Part shown: positions 48,341 through 58,482 of the stretch, one piece after another
Layout of the letters: every line of letters starts with the position of its first letter
Position numbering within the stretch: the first letter of the stretch is position 1
NCBI RefSeq assembly: GCF_000503055.1
Contig: NZ_AYVY01000004.1
Location: 113,364 to 172,140, forward strand
DNA: 58,777 nt
Direction: 5' to 3'
From: Mesorhizobium sp. LSHC420B00
Lineage (GTDB): Bacteria; Pseudomonadota; Alphaproteobacteria; Rhizobiales; Rhizobiaceae
Made by a program: the position numbers and the translations under genes
The notes under the pieces: model-generated
The model's input: only the letters and a program-made list of their open reading frames with translations
Databases searched by the model: none
What the model was told of the DNA's origin: nothing

Positions 48341-49351
48341 TCAGGACTCTGTTCCGCTCACACGCAGCCCTGAATCTCGGATAGCGCCGGGTGAGACACC
48401 CATGAAGCGTTTGAACGCCCTGCTGAAGGACGCATCGGAGTCATATCCCAACTCCGATGCGATCTGTGACTGCGACATATATCCGTTACGCAACCAGGAT
48501 GCCGCCAGCCGAAGCCTCCATTGCAGGAGATAGCGGGCGGGGGATACCGACAACAGGCTCTTGAACCGCTGCGAGAACCTCGATCGCGACAGCCCGGACA
48601 ATGCAGCCAGGCGATCGACTGGCCAGTCTTCCCCAGGGGAGCGATGGATTCTTGCAAGCGCCGACCCGATTTGTGGATCCTGCACGGCCGCCAGCCAACC
48701 AGTCAGGTCGTCCGAACATGTCTCGACCCAGGTTCTGATTACTTGCGTCATGACAATATCGGCGAGGCGCGCCATTATCGTTGCAGAGCCGATTCTTTGC
48801 GCTTCAGCCTCGCGCGCCATCATCGCAATGAGGCTTGGTAGGTCAGTATCGCCATGCTCGGCATGCCGGATGTGCATCACAGAAGGTAGCAGTTCCAGCA
48901 GCGGATTTGCTGTCGGGCCCTCAAAGCCGATCGTACAGCATGCGATCAACGATCGCGCGCCGCCGCCGCCAGACTTCAACTCGTAAGTTCCGTTCCCGAT
49001 CAACGCGGGTTTGACATCGGCGAGCGGCAAGGTTCGCCGTTTTGGCCGATCGGACATAGTGTGCTCTGTTCCGTGGGGAAGAAGAAGCACATCGCCGTTT
49101 TCGAGCAGCAGCGGCGGCAAGCCCTTGGCTTGTATCCAGCAATGACCATCGAGCATCGCATGAAAACGTACGCCCTCCCTGAACGGCACGGCGATGCCCC
49201 AGGGCGCCGTCAACTCGCTGCGGCCATATCTCGCATGGGCAAGGCGTAGATCGCGCAGCACCTCGCTCAACAAATCATTCTCGGCCGGCTGGTAGCTCAT
49301 CGTTGCACGCCCTAGACCGGGCCGATCAATGGACCTAAGCGGATCACTCAT
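48341..49351 (-). CDS. AraC-family regulator with N-terminal cupin
   Basis: A 336-residue regulator (ATG 49351 after AAAGGAG). The N-terminal AraC-binding cupin domain (Cupin_6; HAMLDGHCWIQAKGLPPLLLENGDVLLLPHGTEH, in parts) is followed by the C-terminal HTH pair: VDRLAALSGLSRSRFSQRFKSLLSVSPARYL and IASELGYDSDASFSRAFKRFMGVSP. This class often controls an adjacent oxidoreductase gene in response to an electrophile or redox signal. The ABM/SDR pair lies 187 bp downstream on the same strand and is the likely target. Confidence 0.88.
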   Translation of the reverse strand: MSDPLRSIDRPGLGRATMSYQPAENDLLSEVLRDLRLAHARYGRSELTAPWGIAVPFREGVRFHAMLDGHCWIQAKGLPPLLLENGDVLLLPHGTEHTMSDRPKRRTLPLADVKPALIGNGTYELKSGGGGARSLIACCTIGFEGPTANPLLELLPSVMHIRHAEHGDTDLPSLIAMMAREAEAQRIGSATIMARLADIVMTQVIRTWVETCSDDLTGWLAAVQDPQIGSALARIHRSPGEDWPVDRLAALSGLSRSRFSQRFKSLLSVSPARYLLQWRLRLAASWLRNGYMSQSQIASELGYDSDASFSRAFKRFMGVSPGAIRDSGLRVSGTES

Positions 49352-49542
49352 CTGCACTCCTTTGCCCCAACTTCGCATACGCTTATGCATCCCGTTACCT
49401 CTCTTAGTGGGCAACCGAAGGGAGACCTATTGCGGATCCAGATTCCGCAAGAGATCTGACAAAGGAAATGGGATTCTGCTGGCGGCGTTCGCTTAGGGAT
49501 GCGCCGGACTTTTTTCAACAATATCCGCCCCTTGCTGCCCAT

Positions 49543-49677
49543 CAGATCGCGCGCGCGACCCAAAAGCTGTTCCCCAGCCGGGGCGATCCCTTGAAAAGAT
49601 CGACGGGTTCGAAGCCACAGAGTTCAAGCAGATAGGCGATTTCCTGGCGCAGGCTCCACCGCAGACCTTCACTGCTA
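49543..49677 (-). pseudogene. C-terminal remnant of a SAM-dependent methyltransferase (tentative)
   Basis: One frame reads LRWSLRQEIAYLLELCGFE, then PVDLFKGSPRLGNSFWVARAI and a stop at 49543-49545. This resembles the end of class I methyltransferases (RxxSxxElxxLLexaGFe...sxwvarA). There is no upstream methyltransferase domain and no start; the frame runs into the DUF1402 gene. It would be a leftover of a deleted gene. Short length makes this uncertain. Confidence 0.35.
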
Positions 49678-50634
49678 AAACAGCGCCTTCAGCTCCGGCA
49701 ATTTGTCGTTGACCAGCCAGCCATAGTAATTTTCCTCAGGCAGCTTTTCCGGCTCGCCCGCAGCGCGGCGCTTGTCGTTCTCCGCCTTCAGCGCATAGGC
49801 ACGCTGTTCCGGATTGCCGACATTGTAGAGGGTCGACGTGATGCCGGGATTGCCTGAGATGTCGAAGCCGGCAATGCTTTTATAGGCGTCGATCGACTTC
49901 CGGATCGTTGCCGCGACATAAGGCAGTGTCAGGTCAGGATCCATGATGGTCTTGTAGACCGCGTTCGGGTCGCCGACGTCGAGCTCCGGCAGGCCGGAAA
50001 CCTTGTGCACGAGATCGCTCATCTGCAGTGCCGTCAGCGGATTGAGCTGGCCAAGACCAAAAGTCTGGCCGGCATAATAGGGCTGGAAGAAAGTCGCGCC
50101 GAAGCGGTCGTTGGGAAAGCTCTCGCCGTTGACGGTCTTGCCGCGGAACGACCGGTTCCACACCTGCTCGCGGCATTCCCAGAGTTCGTAACTGTCCGAT
50201 TTGCCCGCGCACTTGGCAAATTGCGGCCGTTGCACGAAATCGGTGATGTCTTCGCCTTCATAGGCGAAGGAGAGTTTGCTCGACAGATACGAGATCGCCT
50301 TGACGTAGTAGGTCTGCAGCCGGTCGTAGGCATCGACATTGTAGGTGTGCTCGCCGACGATGGCGCCGACGATATGCATCGGGTCGATGCCATAGGCCGC
50401 GGCTGCCTGCATGATCTTGCCACGCAGCTCGGCATCGTTCTGGAGCAGCGCAAACACTTTGCGGTATTTCGCCTGGAAGGTGGTGTTGGTCGCCTGGGTG
50501 CGCCGGCTGGATGCGCCCGGTATGTCGGGCTGCTCGGTGTTGCGGTTGCCGGGCGGCACCATGGTTGCCGCTTGCGCGGCGAACATGGCTGCCGCCAGCG
50601 TCAGCCCGAGAATGACGAGGATCAGTTTTTTCAT
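49675..50634 (-). CDS. Exported DUF1402 family protein
   Basis: A 319-residue protein with a signal peptide (MKKLILVILGLTLAAAMFAA, about 1-22). The mature part includes AAAYGIDPMHIVGAIVGEHTYNVDAYDRLQ and FFQPYYAGQTFGLGQLNPLTALQMSDLV, which has the IVGEHTYN-...-GLGQ pattern resembling lytic transglycosylase-like folds (Glu in GEH, then GxxGxGQ). DUF1402 is restricted largely to Hyphomicrobiales and uncharacterised. A cell-wall hydrolase role is inferred only. It follows hslU after 184 bp on the same strand. Confidence 0.82.
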   Translation of the reverse strand: MKKLILVILGLTLAAAMFAAQAATMVPPGNRNTEQPDIPGASSRRTQATNTTFQAKYRKVFALLQNDAELRGKIMQAAAAYGIDPMHIVGAIVGEHTYNVDAYDRLQTYYVKAISYLSSKLSFAYEGEDITDFVQRPQFAKCAGKSDSYELWECREQVWNRSFRGKTVNGESFPNDRFGATFFQPYYAGQTFGLGQLNPLTALQMSDLVHKVSGLPELDVGDPNAVYKTIMDPDLTLPYVAATIRKSIDAYKSIAGFDISGNPGITSTLYNVGNPEQRAYALKAENDKRRAAGEPEKLPEENYYGWLVNDKLPELKALF

Positions 50635-50818
50635 GCGCCGCCGCCCAAATAGTCGCCGGGCAAACTAGGTAATGCTCCAACGGGAGTCGAGAGACGCCTG
50701 CACCCGACGGGACGAAAGCTCGCCGGATGCTTCCATTTGGCCACACATCGGAAATGCCGGGCTGAATTTGGCGGAGACCGGGAGCAATTCCCCGGCCTCT
50801 TTGAGGATGAAGCGTCTC

Positions 50819-52132
50819 CTACAGGATGAAACGCGACAAATCCGTGTTTCTGGAGAGGTCGCCGACATGCTTCTCCACATAGGCGGCATCGACGGTCACG
50901 GAGGTGCCGTTGCGGTCCGGTGCGTCATAGGAGATCTCGTCCAGCACCCGTTCCATCACCGTCTGCAGCCGCCTGGCGCCGATGTTCTCGACGCTGGCGT
51001 TGAGGTCAACAGCGATGCCGGCCAACGAGTCGATCGCGTCATCGGTGAAGACCAGGTCGACTCCCTCGGTCTTCATCAGTGCGATATACTGCTTGATCAG
51101 GCTGGCTTCGGTCTCGGTGAGGATGCGGACGAAATCGTCCTTCTCCAGCGCCCGCAGCTCGACACGGATCGGCAGGCGGCCCTGCAATTCCGGCAGCAAG
51201 TCGGATGGCTTGGCGACGTGGAACGCACCTGAAGCGATGAACAGGATGTGGTCGGTCTTCACCGGTCCGTATTTGGTCGCAACCGTGGTGCCTTCGACCA
51301 GCGGCAGCAGGTCGCGCTGCACGCCCTCGCGCGAAACACCGGCACCGATGCCGCCTTCGCGCGAGGCGATCTTGTCGATCTCGTCGAGGAAGACAATGCC
51401 GTCATTCTCGGTCGATTCGAGTGCCCTGCGCACCACCTCGTCCTGGTCGAGCAACTTGTCGGACTCGTCGCTGATCAACAGCCCGTAGGACTCTTTAACG
51501 GTCGTCTTGCGCATCTTGGTTTTCTTGCCGCCCATCGCTTTCGACAGCATGTCGTTGATGTTGAGCACGCCGATATTGGCGCCCGGCATGCCGGGGATCT
51601 CGAAGCCGGGCATGCCGCCATTGCCGGTATCGGCCACTTCGATCTCGATCTCCTTGTCGTCAAGCTCGCCGTCGCGCAGCTTCTTGCGGAAACTGTCACG
51701 GGTGGCCGGACTCGCCGTCTTGCCGACGAGCGCTTCAAGCACCCTTTCCTCGGCGTTGATGTGGGCACGCGCCTCGACGTCCTCACGCATCTTCTCGCGC
51801 ACCAGCCCGATGGCGATCTCGACCAGATCGCGGATGATCTGCTCGACATCGCGGCCGACATAGCCGACCTCCGTAAACTTGGTGGCTTCGACCTTGACGA
51901 AAGGCGCACCGGCAAGGCGCGCCAAGCGGCGAGAAATCTCGGTCTTGCCGACACCGGTCGGGCCGATCATCAGGATGTTCTTCGGCATCACCTCTTCACG
52001 CATCTGGCCCTCGAGCTGCTGGCGGCGCCAGCGGTTGCGCAAGGCAATCGCCACGGCACGCTTGGCGTCTTTCTGGCCGATGATGAAGCGGTCGAGTTCC
52101 GAAACGATTTCGCGGGGAGAGAAGGTGCTCAT
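50819..52132 (-). CDS. hslU: ATP-dependent protease ATPase subunit HslU
   Basis: AAA+ unfoldase that feeds substrates to HslV. The 437-residue protein (ATG 52132, [20 protein letters not shown]) has Walker [11 protein letters not shown], the pore loop GYVGRD, Walker [12 protein letters not shown], sensor region [11 protein letters not shown] and the C-terminal DLSRFIL that inserts into HslV. The I-domain lies about residues 110-245. Length is typical (430-440). It is the last of the tightly spaced hslV-GNAT-UPF0314-hslU group. Confidence 0.97.
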   Translation of the reverse strand: MSTFSPREIVSELDRFIIGQKDAKRAVAIALRNRWRRQQLEGQMREEVMPKNILMIGPTGVGKTEISRRLARLAGAPFVKVEATKFTEVGYVGRDVEQIIRDLVEIAIGLVREKMREDVEARAHINAEERVLEALVGKTASPATRDSFRKKLRDGELDDKEIEIEVADTGNGGMPGFEIPGMPGANIGVLNINDMLSKAMGGKKTKMRKTTVKESYGLLISDESDKLLDQDEVVRRALESTENDGIVFLDEIDKIASREGGIGAGVSREGVQRDLLPLVEGTTVATKYGPVKTDHILFIASGAFHVAKPSDLLPELQGRLPIRVELRALEKDDFVRILTETEASLIKQYIALMKTEGVDLVFTDDAIDSLAGIAVDLNASVENIGARRLQTVMERVLDEISYDAPDRNGTSVTVDAAYVEKHVGDLSRNTDLSRFIL

Positions 52133-52136
52133 GTCA

Positions 52137-52733
52137 CTAAATTCCACTTTGCCACTGCCGAATGGACTCGAACGGATGCAGCAGCATGATCACGTTGAGT
52201 GTCAGATTGTCCCGGATGAGATAGCCGACACCGAATTCGAAGATGAGGGCGAGGGTTACGATCACCCATATAGGAAGCCTTCGCGCCATGACAAACCCCA
52301 GCACCATGGCCAGCGTGTCCGACACCGAATTGATGACGCTGTCGCCATAATAGTCGAGCGAGATCGTGCCGGCGCGATAGCGATCGATGATGAAAGGGCT
52401 GTTCTCGAGCAGCTCCCAGCCGCCCTCTATCACCACCGCAAAGGCCAGCCTGAGCCCGATCGGCGAGCGCGGGAAAAGAAACCACGCCAGCGCATAGAAC
52501 AGGAAGCCGTGAATGATGTGCGAGAAGCTGTACCAGTCGGAGATATGCTGGGAATTCTCGGAGCTCTGCACGATGCCGTGCCACAGCTTGACGTAGCCGC
52601 AGGTGCAAATCGGCGTCCGCCCCATGCCGTAGAGGACCCCTGCCTGGAATATGACCAGACCGAGAACCAACAGAAGCCCCATTCGCCAACTGTCTTCGTA
52701 GGCCGAGACGGTTTTGTCGCTGGATACGCTCAT
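52137..52733 (-). CDS. UPF0314 (DUF2585) membrane protein
   Basis: A 198-residue protein with about four to five membrane segments (about 17-35, 73-90, 95-112, 135-160) and the conserved [28 protein letters not shown] and [15 protein letters not shown] motifs of UPF0314. The function is unknown. It sits between the GNAT gene and hslU with gaps of only four bases on each side, an arrangement conserved in rhizobia as far as I recall, so it is surely co-transcribed with the protease genes. ATG 52733 is used; a longer frame runs into the GNAT gene. Confidence 0.88.
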   Translation of the reverse strand: MSVSSDKTVSAYEDSWRMGLLLVLGLVIFQAGVLYGMGRTPICTCGYVKLWHGIVQSSENSQHISDWYSFSHIIHGFLFYALAWFLFPRSPIGLRLAFAVVIEGGWELLENSPFIIDRYRAGTISLDYYGDSVINSVSDTLAMVLGFVMARRLPIWVIVTLALIFEFGVGYLIRDNLTLNVIMLLHPFESIRQWQSGI

Positions 52734-52737
52734 GCTG

Positions 52738-53280
52738 CTATTGCCCCTCTTCTGCGTCACCCTGTTCGGCATCACCCTCTGGGGCATCAATCGCCATCAG
52801 CACGGCATCGCCATATTCCGACTTCCTGCGATCGATAGCCCTGAAACCGGCTTTTTCATAGGCACGGATAGCCCGTGCATTGGCCGGGTCCGGGTCGATG
52901 ATGACGCGCGGCGCACCTTCCTCGAAAAGCTGCTCGACGAACTGCCGGACGATCGCCGAGCCGTGGCCGGTCCCGACAAGCTCCGGCACGCCGATCGACA
53001 GATCGATGCCGAGCGTGCCGAACGGCTGGTCGCTATAGGGATGACCGTCCTCCAGATGCGGATCGTAGCTCTGCAAATAGCCGATGGGTTTGCCGTCGAG
53101 CTCGATAATCAGCGGCTCGACCGAAATGCTGTTGATATGCTCGCGGATCTCCGCGATCTCGGTCTCTGGGTCGTTCCACCATTCGGCGACATGCGGCTCG
53201 GCAAGCCAGCCGGCGATCATCGGCAGGTCCCTCTCGGTCACCGGCCGAAAACCGTAGCGGAGGCTCCGCTCAGGCGGCAT
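52738..53280 (-). CDS. GNAT acetyltransferase, AAC(6')/IucB-like
   Basis: A 180-residue GNAT enzyme: [60 protein letters not shown] (in parts) and the acetyl-CoA loop [12 protein letters not shown] (Q/RxxGxG/A variant), then [14 protein letters not shown]. The [11 protein letters not shown]...W start recalls aminoglycoside 6'-N-acetyltransferases and siderophore acyltransferases; without key specificity residues no resistance role is claimed. It overlaps the end of hslV by 11 bp, so it belongs to the protease operon. Confidence 0.85.
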   Translation of the reverse strand: MPPERSLRYGFRPVTERDLPMIAGWLAEPHVAEWWNDPETEIAEIREHINSISVEPLIIELDGKPIGYLQSYDPHLEDGHPYSDQPFGTLGIDLSIGVPELVGTGHGSAIVRQFVEQLFEEGAPRVIIDPDPANARAIRAYEKAGFRAIDRRKSEYGDAVLMAIDAPEGDAEQGDAEEGQ

Positions 53281-53821
53281 CGAGGGTTTCGACGACGAAG
53301 CTGTTGTTGGTGTAGACGCAAATGTCGGACGCGATCTGCATCGCCTTGCGGGCGATCTCCTCGGCGTCCTTATCGGTATCCATCAGGGCGCGGGCCGCGG
53401 CCAGCGCGTAGTTGCCGCCGGAGCCGATGGCCATCACGCCAAATTCGGGCTCCAGCACGTCGCCGGTGCCGGTCAGCGCCAGCGACACCGACCTGTCGGC
53501 CACCAGCATCATTGCTTCCAGCCGGCGCAAATAGCGGTCGGTGCGCCAGTCCTTGGCGAGCTCGACGCAGGCGCGTGTCAGCTGGTCAGGATATTGTTCG
53601 AGCTTGGCTTCGAGCCGCTCCAGCAGCGTGAAGGCATCGGCGGTGGCGCCGGCGAAGCCGGCAATGACGTTGCCGCCCTTGCCGATGCGGCGCACCTTCT
53701 TGGCGTTGCCCTTCATGATGGTCTGGCCGAGGCTGACCTGGCCGTCGCCGGCGATCACCACTTTGCCGCCCTTGCGCACGGTTAGGATGGTCGTGGCATG
53801 CATGGTCAGTTCATTAGACAT
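53270..53821 (-). CDS. hslV: ATP-dependent protease peptidase subunit HslV
   Basis: Threonine peptidase core of HslUV. The 183-residue protein begins [29 protein letters not shown]; the nucleophile is the Thr of TTILTVR (residue 10), so nine residues must be removed, a longer propeptide than the single Met of E. coli. Other landmarks are [33 protein letters not shown] and [14 protein letters not shown]. Start at ATG 53821; a second Met at residue 7 would leave a two-residue propeptide. First gene of the group and divergent from hisB. Confidence 0.96.
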   Translation of the reverse strand: MSNELTMHATTILTVRKGGKVVIAGDGQVSLGQTIMKGNAKKVRRIGKGGNVIAGFAGATADAFTLLERLEAKLEQYPDQLTRACVELAKDWRTDRYLRRLEAMMLVADRSVSLALTGTGDVLEPEFGVMAIGSGGNYALAAARALMDTDKDAEEIARKAMQIASDICVYTNNSFVVETLDAA

Positions 53822-54046
53822 TTTCTGCTCCGGTCAGCACCGATCCCATCAAGGCGATTGGCGCGTTACGAGTGACTTGATCGGCCATATGTATGCATAG
53901 GCCAGACGATTGCAAACCGGCCATCCACCGGGCCGGATAGTGCTCCGCAGCGGTAACTGGCAATCGCCGGATCATGCTGCTAGAAGGCTTTCGTTTTCAG
54001 GCATGTGAACGCCTGAATCGTGCAAATCTGAGACAAGGATGAGGTC

Positions 54047-54646
54047 ATGGTGCCCCGTTCCGCCGAGATAAGCCGCAAGACCAAGGAAACCGACATCTCC
54101 GTGTCGGTTCAGGTCGACGGCTCGGGCAAATCCGACATTTCGACGGGCGTCGGCTTCTTCGACCATATGCTGGACCAGTTATCGCGCCATTCGCTGATCG
54201 ACATGACGGTGAAGGCCAAGGGCGACCTGCACATAGACGACCACCACACGGTCGAGGATACTGGTATCGCGCTTGGGCAGGCGCTGGCCAAGGCATTGGG
54301 CGAGCGGCGCGGCATCATGCGCTATGCTTCGATCGATCTCGCCATGGACGAGACGCTGACGCGGGCGGCGATCGACGTCTCCGGCCGGCCTTTTCTGGTC
54401 TGGAATGTTTCGTTCTCATCGCCGAAGATCGGTACGTTCGACACCGAGCTGGTGCGCGAATTCTTCCACGCGCTGGCGCAGAATGCCGGCATCACGCTGC
54501 ATGTCACCAATCATTACGGCGCCAACAACCACCACATTGCCGAGACCTGCTTCAAGGCCGTGGCGCGTGCGCTGCGTTCGGCGCTCGAGCGCGACCCGCG
54601 CCAGCCGGACGCGGTTCCCTCCACCAAGGGATCCCTGAAAGGGTAG
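54047..54646 (+). CDS. hisB: Imidazoleglycerol-phosphate dehydratase
   Basis: Sixth step of histidine synthesis, dehydrating imidazole glycerol phosphate. The 199-residue monofunctional enzyme has the metal-binding His motifs [34 protein letters not shown] and [21 protein letters not shown], characteristic of IGPD without the phosphatase domain found in E. coli HisB. ATG 54047 follows a purine-rich AAGGATGAGG site. It opens the histidine gene group and is divergent from hslV. A small inverted repeat (TTCAGGC/GCCTGAA, 53995-54016) lies upstream; its role is unclear. Confidence 0.97.
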   Translation: MVPRSAEISRKTKETDISVSVQVDGSGKSDISTGVGFFDHMLDQLSRHSLIDMTVKAKGDLHIDDHHTVEDTGIALGQALAKALGERRGIMRYASIDLAMDETLTRAAIDVSGRPFLVWNVSFSSPKIGTFDTELVREFFHALAQNAGITLHVTNHYGANNHHIAETCFKAVARALRSALERDPRQPDAVPSTKGSLKG

Positions 54647-54650
54647 CGCC

Positions 54651-55124
54651 ATGGCCATCTATGTCGCGATGGAACCGCCAGGCCGCAGCGAAAGGGTGGA
54701 CACCACCTTTGTCCGTGACGGCTTTGCCTGGCTCGGCTTCCTATTGCCGCCGCTGTGGCTGGCCTGGCACCGGCTGTGGGTCGAGGCGGCATTGGCCTTT
54801 GTCGCCATGGGCCTGCTTTCGATGCTGGGCGAAAGCCTGGGCCTGGAAAGCGCAGGCTCGCTTTTGTCCCTCCTTGTCATGCTCTTTGTCGGACTGGAAG
54901 GGCAGGCCCTGCGGATCGCAGCACTGCGCCGCCGTGGCTGGCGTGAATGGGGTGTCGTCGAGGCCGACAGGCTCGACGATGCCGACATTCGCTACGCGTT
55001 GGAAACCGATGCGGATTCGAATGCACGGTCCCCCGCACAGCGCATCGTCCCGGACGCAGCACTTGCCCGGCCGACGCCGATGGGCATGGCACTGGGGCTG
55101 ACCCATATTCCGGGAAGGCGCTGA
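54651..55124 (+). CDS. DUF2628 membrane protein in the his operon
   Basis: A 157-residue protein with membrane segments at about 27-45, 48-68 and 70-90 and a soluble C-terminal tail. [24 protein letters not shown] is the DUF2628 signature. It lies 4 bp after hisB and 1 bp before hisH, so it is co-translated with histidine genes; a membrane protein in this pathway has no known role. The position between hisB and hisH is, as far as I recall, common in rhizobia. Could be linked to localisation or simply to stable co-inheritance. Confidence 0.85.
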   Translation: MAIYVAMEPPGRSERVDTTFVRDGFAWLGFLLPPLWLAWHRLWVEAALAFVAMGLLSMLGESLGLESAGSLLSLLVMLFVGLEGQALRIAALRRRGWREWGVVEADRLDDADIRYALETDADSNARSPAQRIVPDAALARPTPMGMALGLTHIPGRR

Positions 55125-55125
55125 G

Positions 55126-55776
55126 ATGCGGGTCGCGATCATCGATTACGGGTCGGGCAATCTGCGCTCGGCCACCAAGGCCCTCGAGCGTGCCGCTCAT
55201 GAAGCCGGCATTGCCGCCGCGATTGAACTCACAGCCGATGCCGAGCGGGTCAGGACCGCCGACCGCATCGTCCTGCCCGGCGTTGGCGCCTATGCCGATT
55301 GCGCCGCTGGACTGCGCGCTGTGGCCGGCATGTGGGAAGCGGTCGAGGAGGTCGCGATCGTCAAGGGACGGCCGTTCCTAGGCATCTGCGTCGGCATGCA
55401 GCTGATGTCGGAGCGAGGCTTGGAGAAAACGGTTACGAAAGGGTTTGGCTGGATCGCCGGCGACGTCAAGGAGATCACGCCGGCCGATCCGACACTGAAG
55501 ATCCCGCAGATCGGCTGGAACACGATTGACCTGAAGCGCAAGCATCCGCTGTTTTCCGGCATTGCGACGGGCGGGAAGGGGCTGCACGCCTACTTCGTCC
55601 ACTCCTACCATCTCGATGCACGGAAGGAGGACGAGGTGCTGGCGGTCGCCGACTACGGTGGCCCGGTGACGGCCGCTGTCGCCCGCGGCAATCTCGCCGG
55701 AACGCAATTCCACCCCGAGAAGAGCCAGGCGCTCGGCCTCGCTTTGATCACCAACTTCCTGCAATGGAGGCCCTAG
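55126..55776 (+). CDS. hisH: Imidazole glycerol phosphate synthase, glutaminase subunit
   Basis: Class I glutamine amidotransferase providing ammonia to HisF. The 216-residue protein has nucleophile Cys in [14 protein letters not shown], catalytic His and Glu in [13 protein letters not shown], and the [10 protein letters not shown] strand. Start [15 protein letters not shown] at ATG 55126, directly after the DUF2628 stop. Partner hisF is at 57655-58446. Confidence 0.96.
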   Translation: MRVAIIDYGSGNLRSATKALERAAHEAGIAAAIELTADAERVRTADRIVLPGVGAYADCAAGLRAVAGMWEAVEEVAIVKGRPFLGICVGMQLMSERGLEKTVTKGFGWIAGDVKEITPADPTLKIPQIGWNTIDLKRKHPLFSGIATGGKGLHAYFVHSYHLDARKEDEVLAVADYGGPVTAAVARGNLAGTQFHPEKSQALGLALITNFLQWRP

Positions 55777-55779
55777 GTC

Positions 55780-56070
55780 ATGAGCAAGAAGGGCTATTGG
55801 ATGGCGATGGTCGATGTCCGCGACCCCGAGGTCTACAAGCAGTACATCGAGGCCAATGCCGCGGCTTTTGCGAAATACGGCGCGAAGTTTCCCGTGCGCG
55901 CCGGACAGTATACCAGCCCGGAAGGGCCGACAGGCAATCGCCACGTGCTGGTGGAATTCGAATCCTACGAGACGGCGATCGCCTGCTACGGCTCGCCTGA
56001 ATACCAGGAGGCCTTGAAGTACAGGCTCGCCGGCTCGACCGGCCACTTTGTCATCGTCGAAGGCGCCTGA
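55780..56070 (+). CDS. DUF1330 family protein in the his operon
   Basis: A 96-residue dimeric alpha-beta barrel type protein: [39 protein letters not shown] (in parts), followed by [26 protein letters not shown], the DUF1330 pattern. Function is unknown. It lies 3 bp after hisH and 2 bp before hisA. Confidence 0.9.
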   Translation: MSKKGYWMAMVDVRDPEVYKQYIEANAAAFAKYGAKFPVRAGQYTSPEGPTGNRHVLVEFESYETAIACYGSPEYQEALKYRLAGSTGHFVIVEGA

Positions 56071-56072
56071 AG

Positions 56073-56822
56073 GTGATCCTGTTTCCGGCGATAGACCTCA
56101 AGGACGGCAAATGCGTGCGCCTCAAGCATGGCGACATGGCGACCGCGACGGTCTACAATGACGATCCCGCCGCTCAGGCGCGCGCCTTCGAAGAGCAGGG
56201 CTTCGAATGGCTGCACGTCGTCGACCTCAACGGCGCCTTCAAGGGCCAGAGCGTCAACAGCGCGGCAGTCGGCGCCATCCTCAAGGCGACGAACAACCCG
56301 GTGCAGCTCGGCGGCGGCATCCGCACTCTGGCGCAGATCGAGGACTGGCTCGACCGTGGGCTGGCCCGCGTCATTCTTGGCACTGTGGCGGTGCGCGATC
56401 CGGATCTGGTCAGGCAGGCTTGCAAGGCATTCCCGGGCAAGATCGCCGTCGGCATCGACGCCAAGGGCGGCAAGGTCGCGGTCGAAGGCTGGGCGGAGGC
56501 CTCGAGCCTCGGCGTCATCGAACTGGCGAGGAAATTCGAGGGCGCCGGCGTTGCTGCCATCATCTACACCGACATTGATCGAGACGGGGTGCTGACCGGC
56601 ATCAACTGGGACGCCACCATCGATCTCGCCGAGGCGGTTTCGATCCCGGTCATCGCCTCGGGCGGGCTCGCCTCGATCGCCGACATTGTGCGCATGACCA
56701 TGCCCGATGCGCGGAAGCTCGAAGGCGCGATCTCCGGCCGCGCGCTCTACGACGGCCGCATCGACCCGGCCGAGGCACTGGCGATCCTGCGTGGCAAACC
56801 GATGGCAGGGGCGTCATCATGA
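56073..56822 (+). CDS. hisA: Phosphoribosylformimino-5-aminoimidazole carboxamide ribotide isomerase
   Basis: Fourth-step isomerase of histidine synthesis, a TIM barrel of 249 residues. The catalytic Asp residues are in [14 protein letters not shown] and [12 protein letters not shown]; phosphate sites are LGGGIRT and ASGGLAS. The start is GTG 56073, since no ATG precedes the first strand and it follows the DUF1330 stop by 2 bp. The end overlaps the arginase-like gene (ATGA). Confidence 0.96.
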   Translation: MILFPAIDLKDGKCVRLKHGDMATATVYNDDPAAQARAFEEQGFEWLHVVDLNGAFKGQSVNSAAVGAILKATNNPVQLGGGIRTLAQIEDWLDRGLARVILGTVAVRDPDLVRQACKAFPGKIAVGIDAKGGKVAVEGWAEASSLGVIELARKFEGAGVAAIIYTDIDRDGVLTGINWDATIDLAEAVSIPVIASGGLASIADIVRMTMPDARKLEGAISGRALYDGRIDPAEALAILRGKPMAGASS

Positions 56823-57654
56823 AAGTCTCGATTATCCTCGCCCCCTATGACAGCGGGCACCATCATGAAGGGTGCGGCCAGGGGCCGGACGCCATCATCG
56901 GCGGTGGGCTCGTCGAAGCTCTGACCGTGGCCGGCCATGACGTCGCCGTCGAAGATATCGGCAAGGTGGGAGACGAGCAGGGGCGCGAAATCGCAACCGG
57001 CTTCGCCGTCTGCAACGCCGTCGCGGCCAAGGTCGGCCTCGCCCGCGACGGAGGAGGCTTCCCCATTGTCCTTGCTGGAAATTGCCTGACCGCCGCCGGT
57101 GCGGTTGCCGGTGAAGACGCGGATTCGATTATCTGGATCGATCAGCATGGCGATCTCAACACGCCAGAGACGTCCGCCTACGGCTTTCTCGACGGCATGG
57201 CGCTGGCGGCGACACTCGGGCTCTGCTGGCGTCCGATGGCGGCAGCAATTCCGGGATTCCGGCCGATGGACCCGGCGCACTGCATGCTGGTCGATGCCCG
57301 CGACCTCGATCCCGACGAAAAGCGCCTGCTGGAAACTTTGCCGATCGTGCGCGCCGAATGTGCCGGTGCGCTCGATATGGTGGGAAAGCTCACAGCGGCA
57401 GGGGCTGTTCGGGGACATCTGCATCTGGACCTGGATGTCCTCGATCCGGATGTGCTGCAGGTGAACCGCTACACGCATCCGGGCGGTCCGAGTCCGGAAC
57501 AGCTGCGGCAGCTTGCCTGCGGGCTGGCCAGATCCATCCCGATCGTGGGCGTGACGCTCTCGGCCTACGATCCGGCCTTTGATTCCCAGTCCGAGGTTCC
57601 GTCCGTCGTCGGCCAGCTGCTTGTCGACTTTCTTGCGGCGATCGAGAGGATCTG

Positions 57655-57655
<1 letters not shown>
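56819..57655 (+). CDS. Arginase/agmatinase-superfamily protein inserted in the his operon
   Basis: A 278-residue ureohydrolase-fold protein. The metal motifs [14 protein letters not shown] (DxHxD) and [15 protein letters not shown] (DxDxxDP) are kept. The first motif, usually GGDHS with a Mn-binding His, is replaced by [10 protein letters not shown], so one metal ligand is missing. Such GNC variants occur in an uncharacterised branch of the superfamily. Overlap with hisA (ATGA) and with hisF (TGATG) places it firmly in the operon. It might act on a guanidino- or formimino-like compound, or have lost hydrolase activity; the sequence does not decide. Confidence 0.82.
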
Positions 57656-58446
<791 letters not shown>

Positions 58447-58482
58447 AGCCTTTCCGGCTAAAAAGAGGCTGTAAACGCCGTT

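Noticed and set aside
53822..54046. Heat-shock promoter before hslV
   Set aside because: CTTGAT and CCATAT elements are present but on the wrong strand or too close together to call a sigma-32 promoter.
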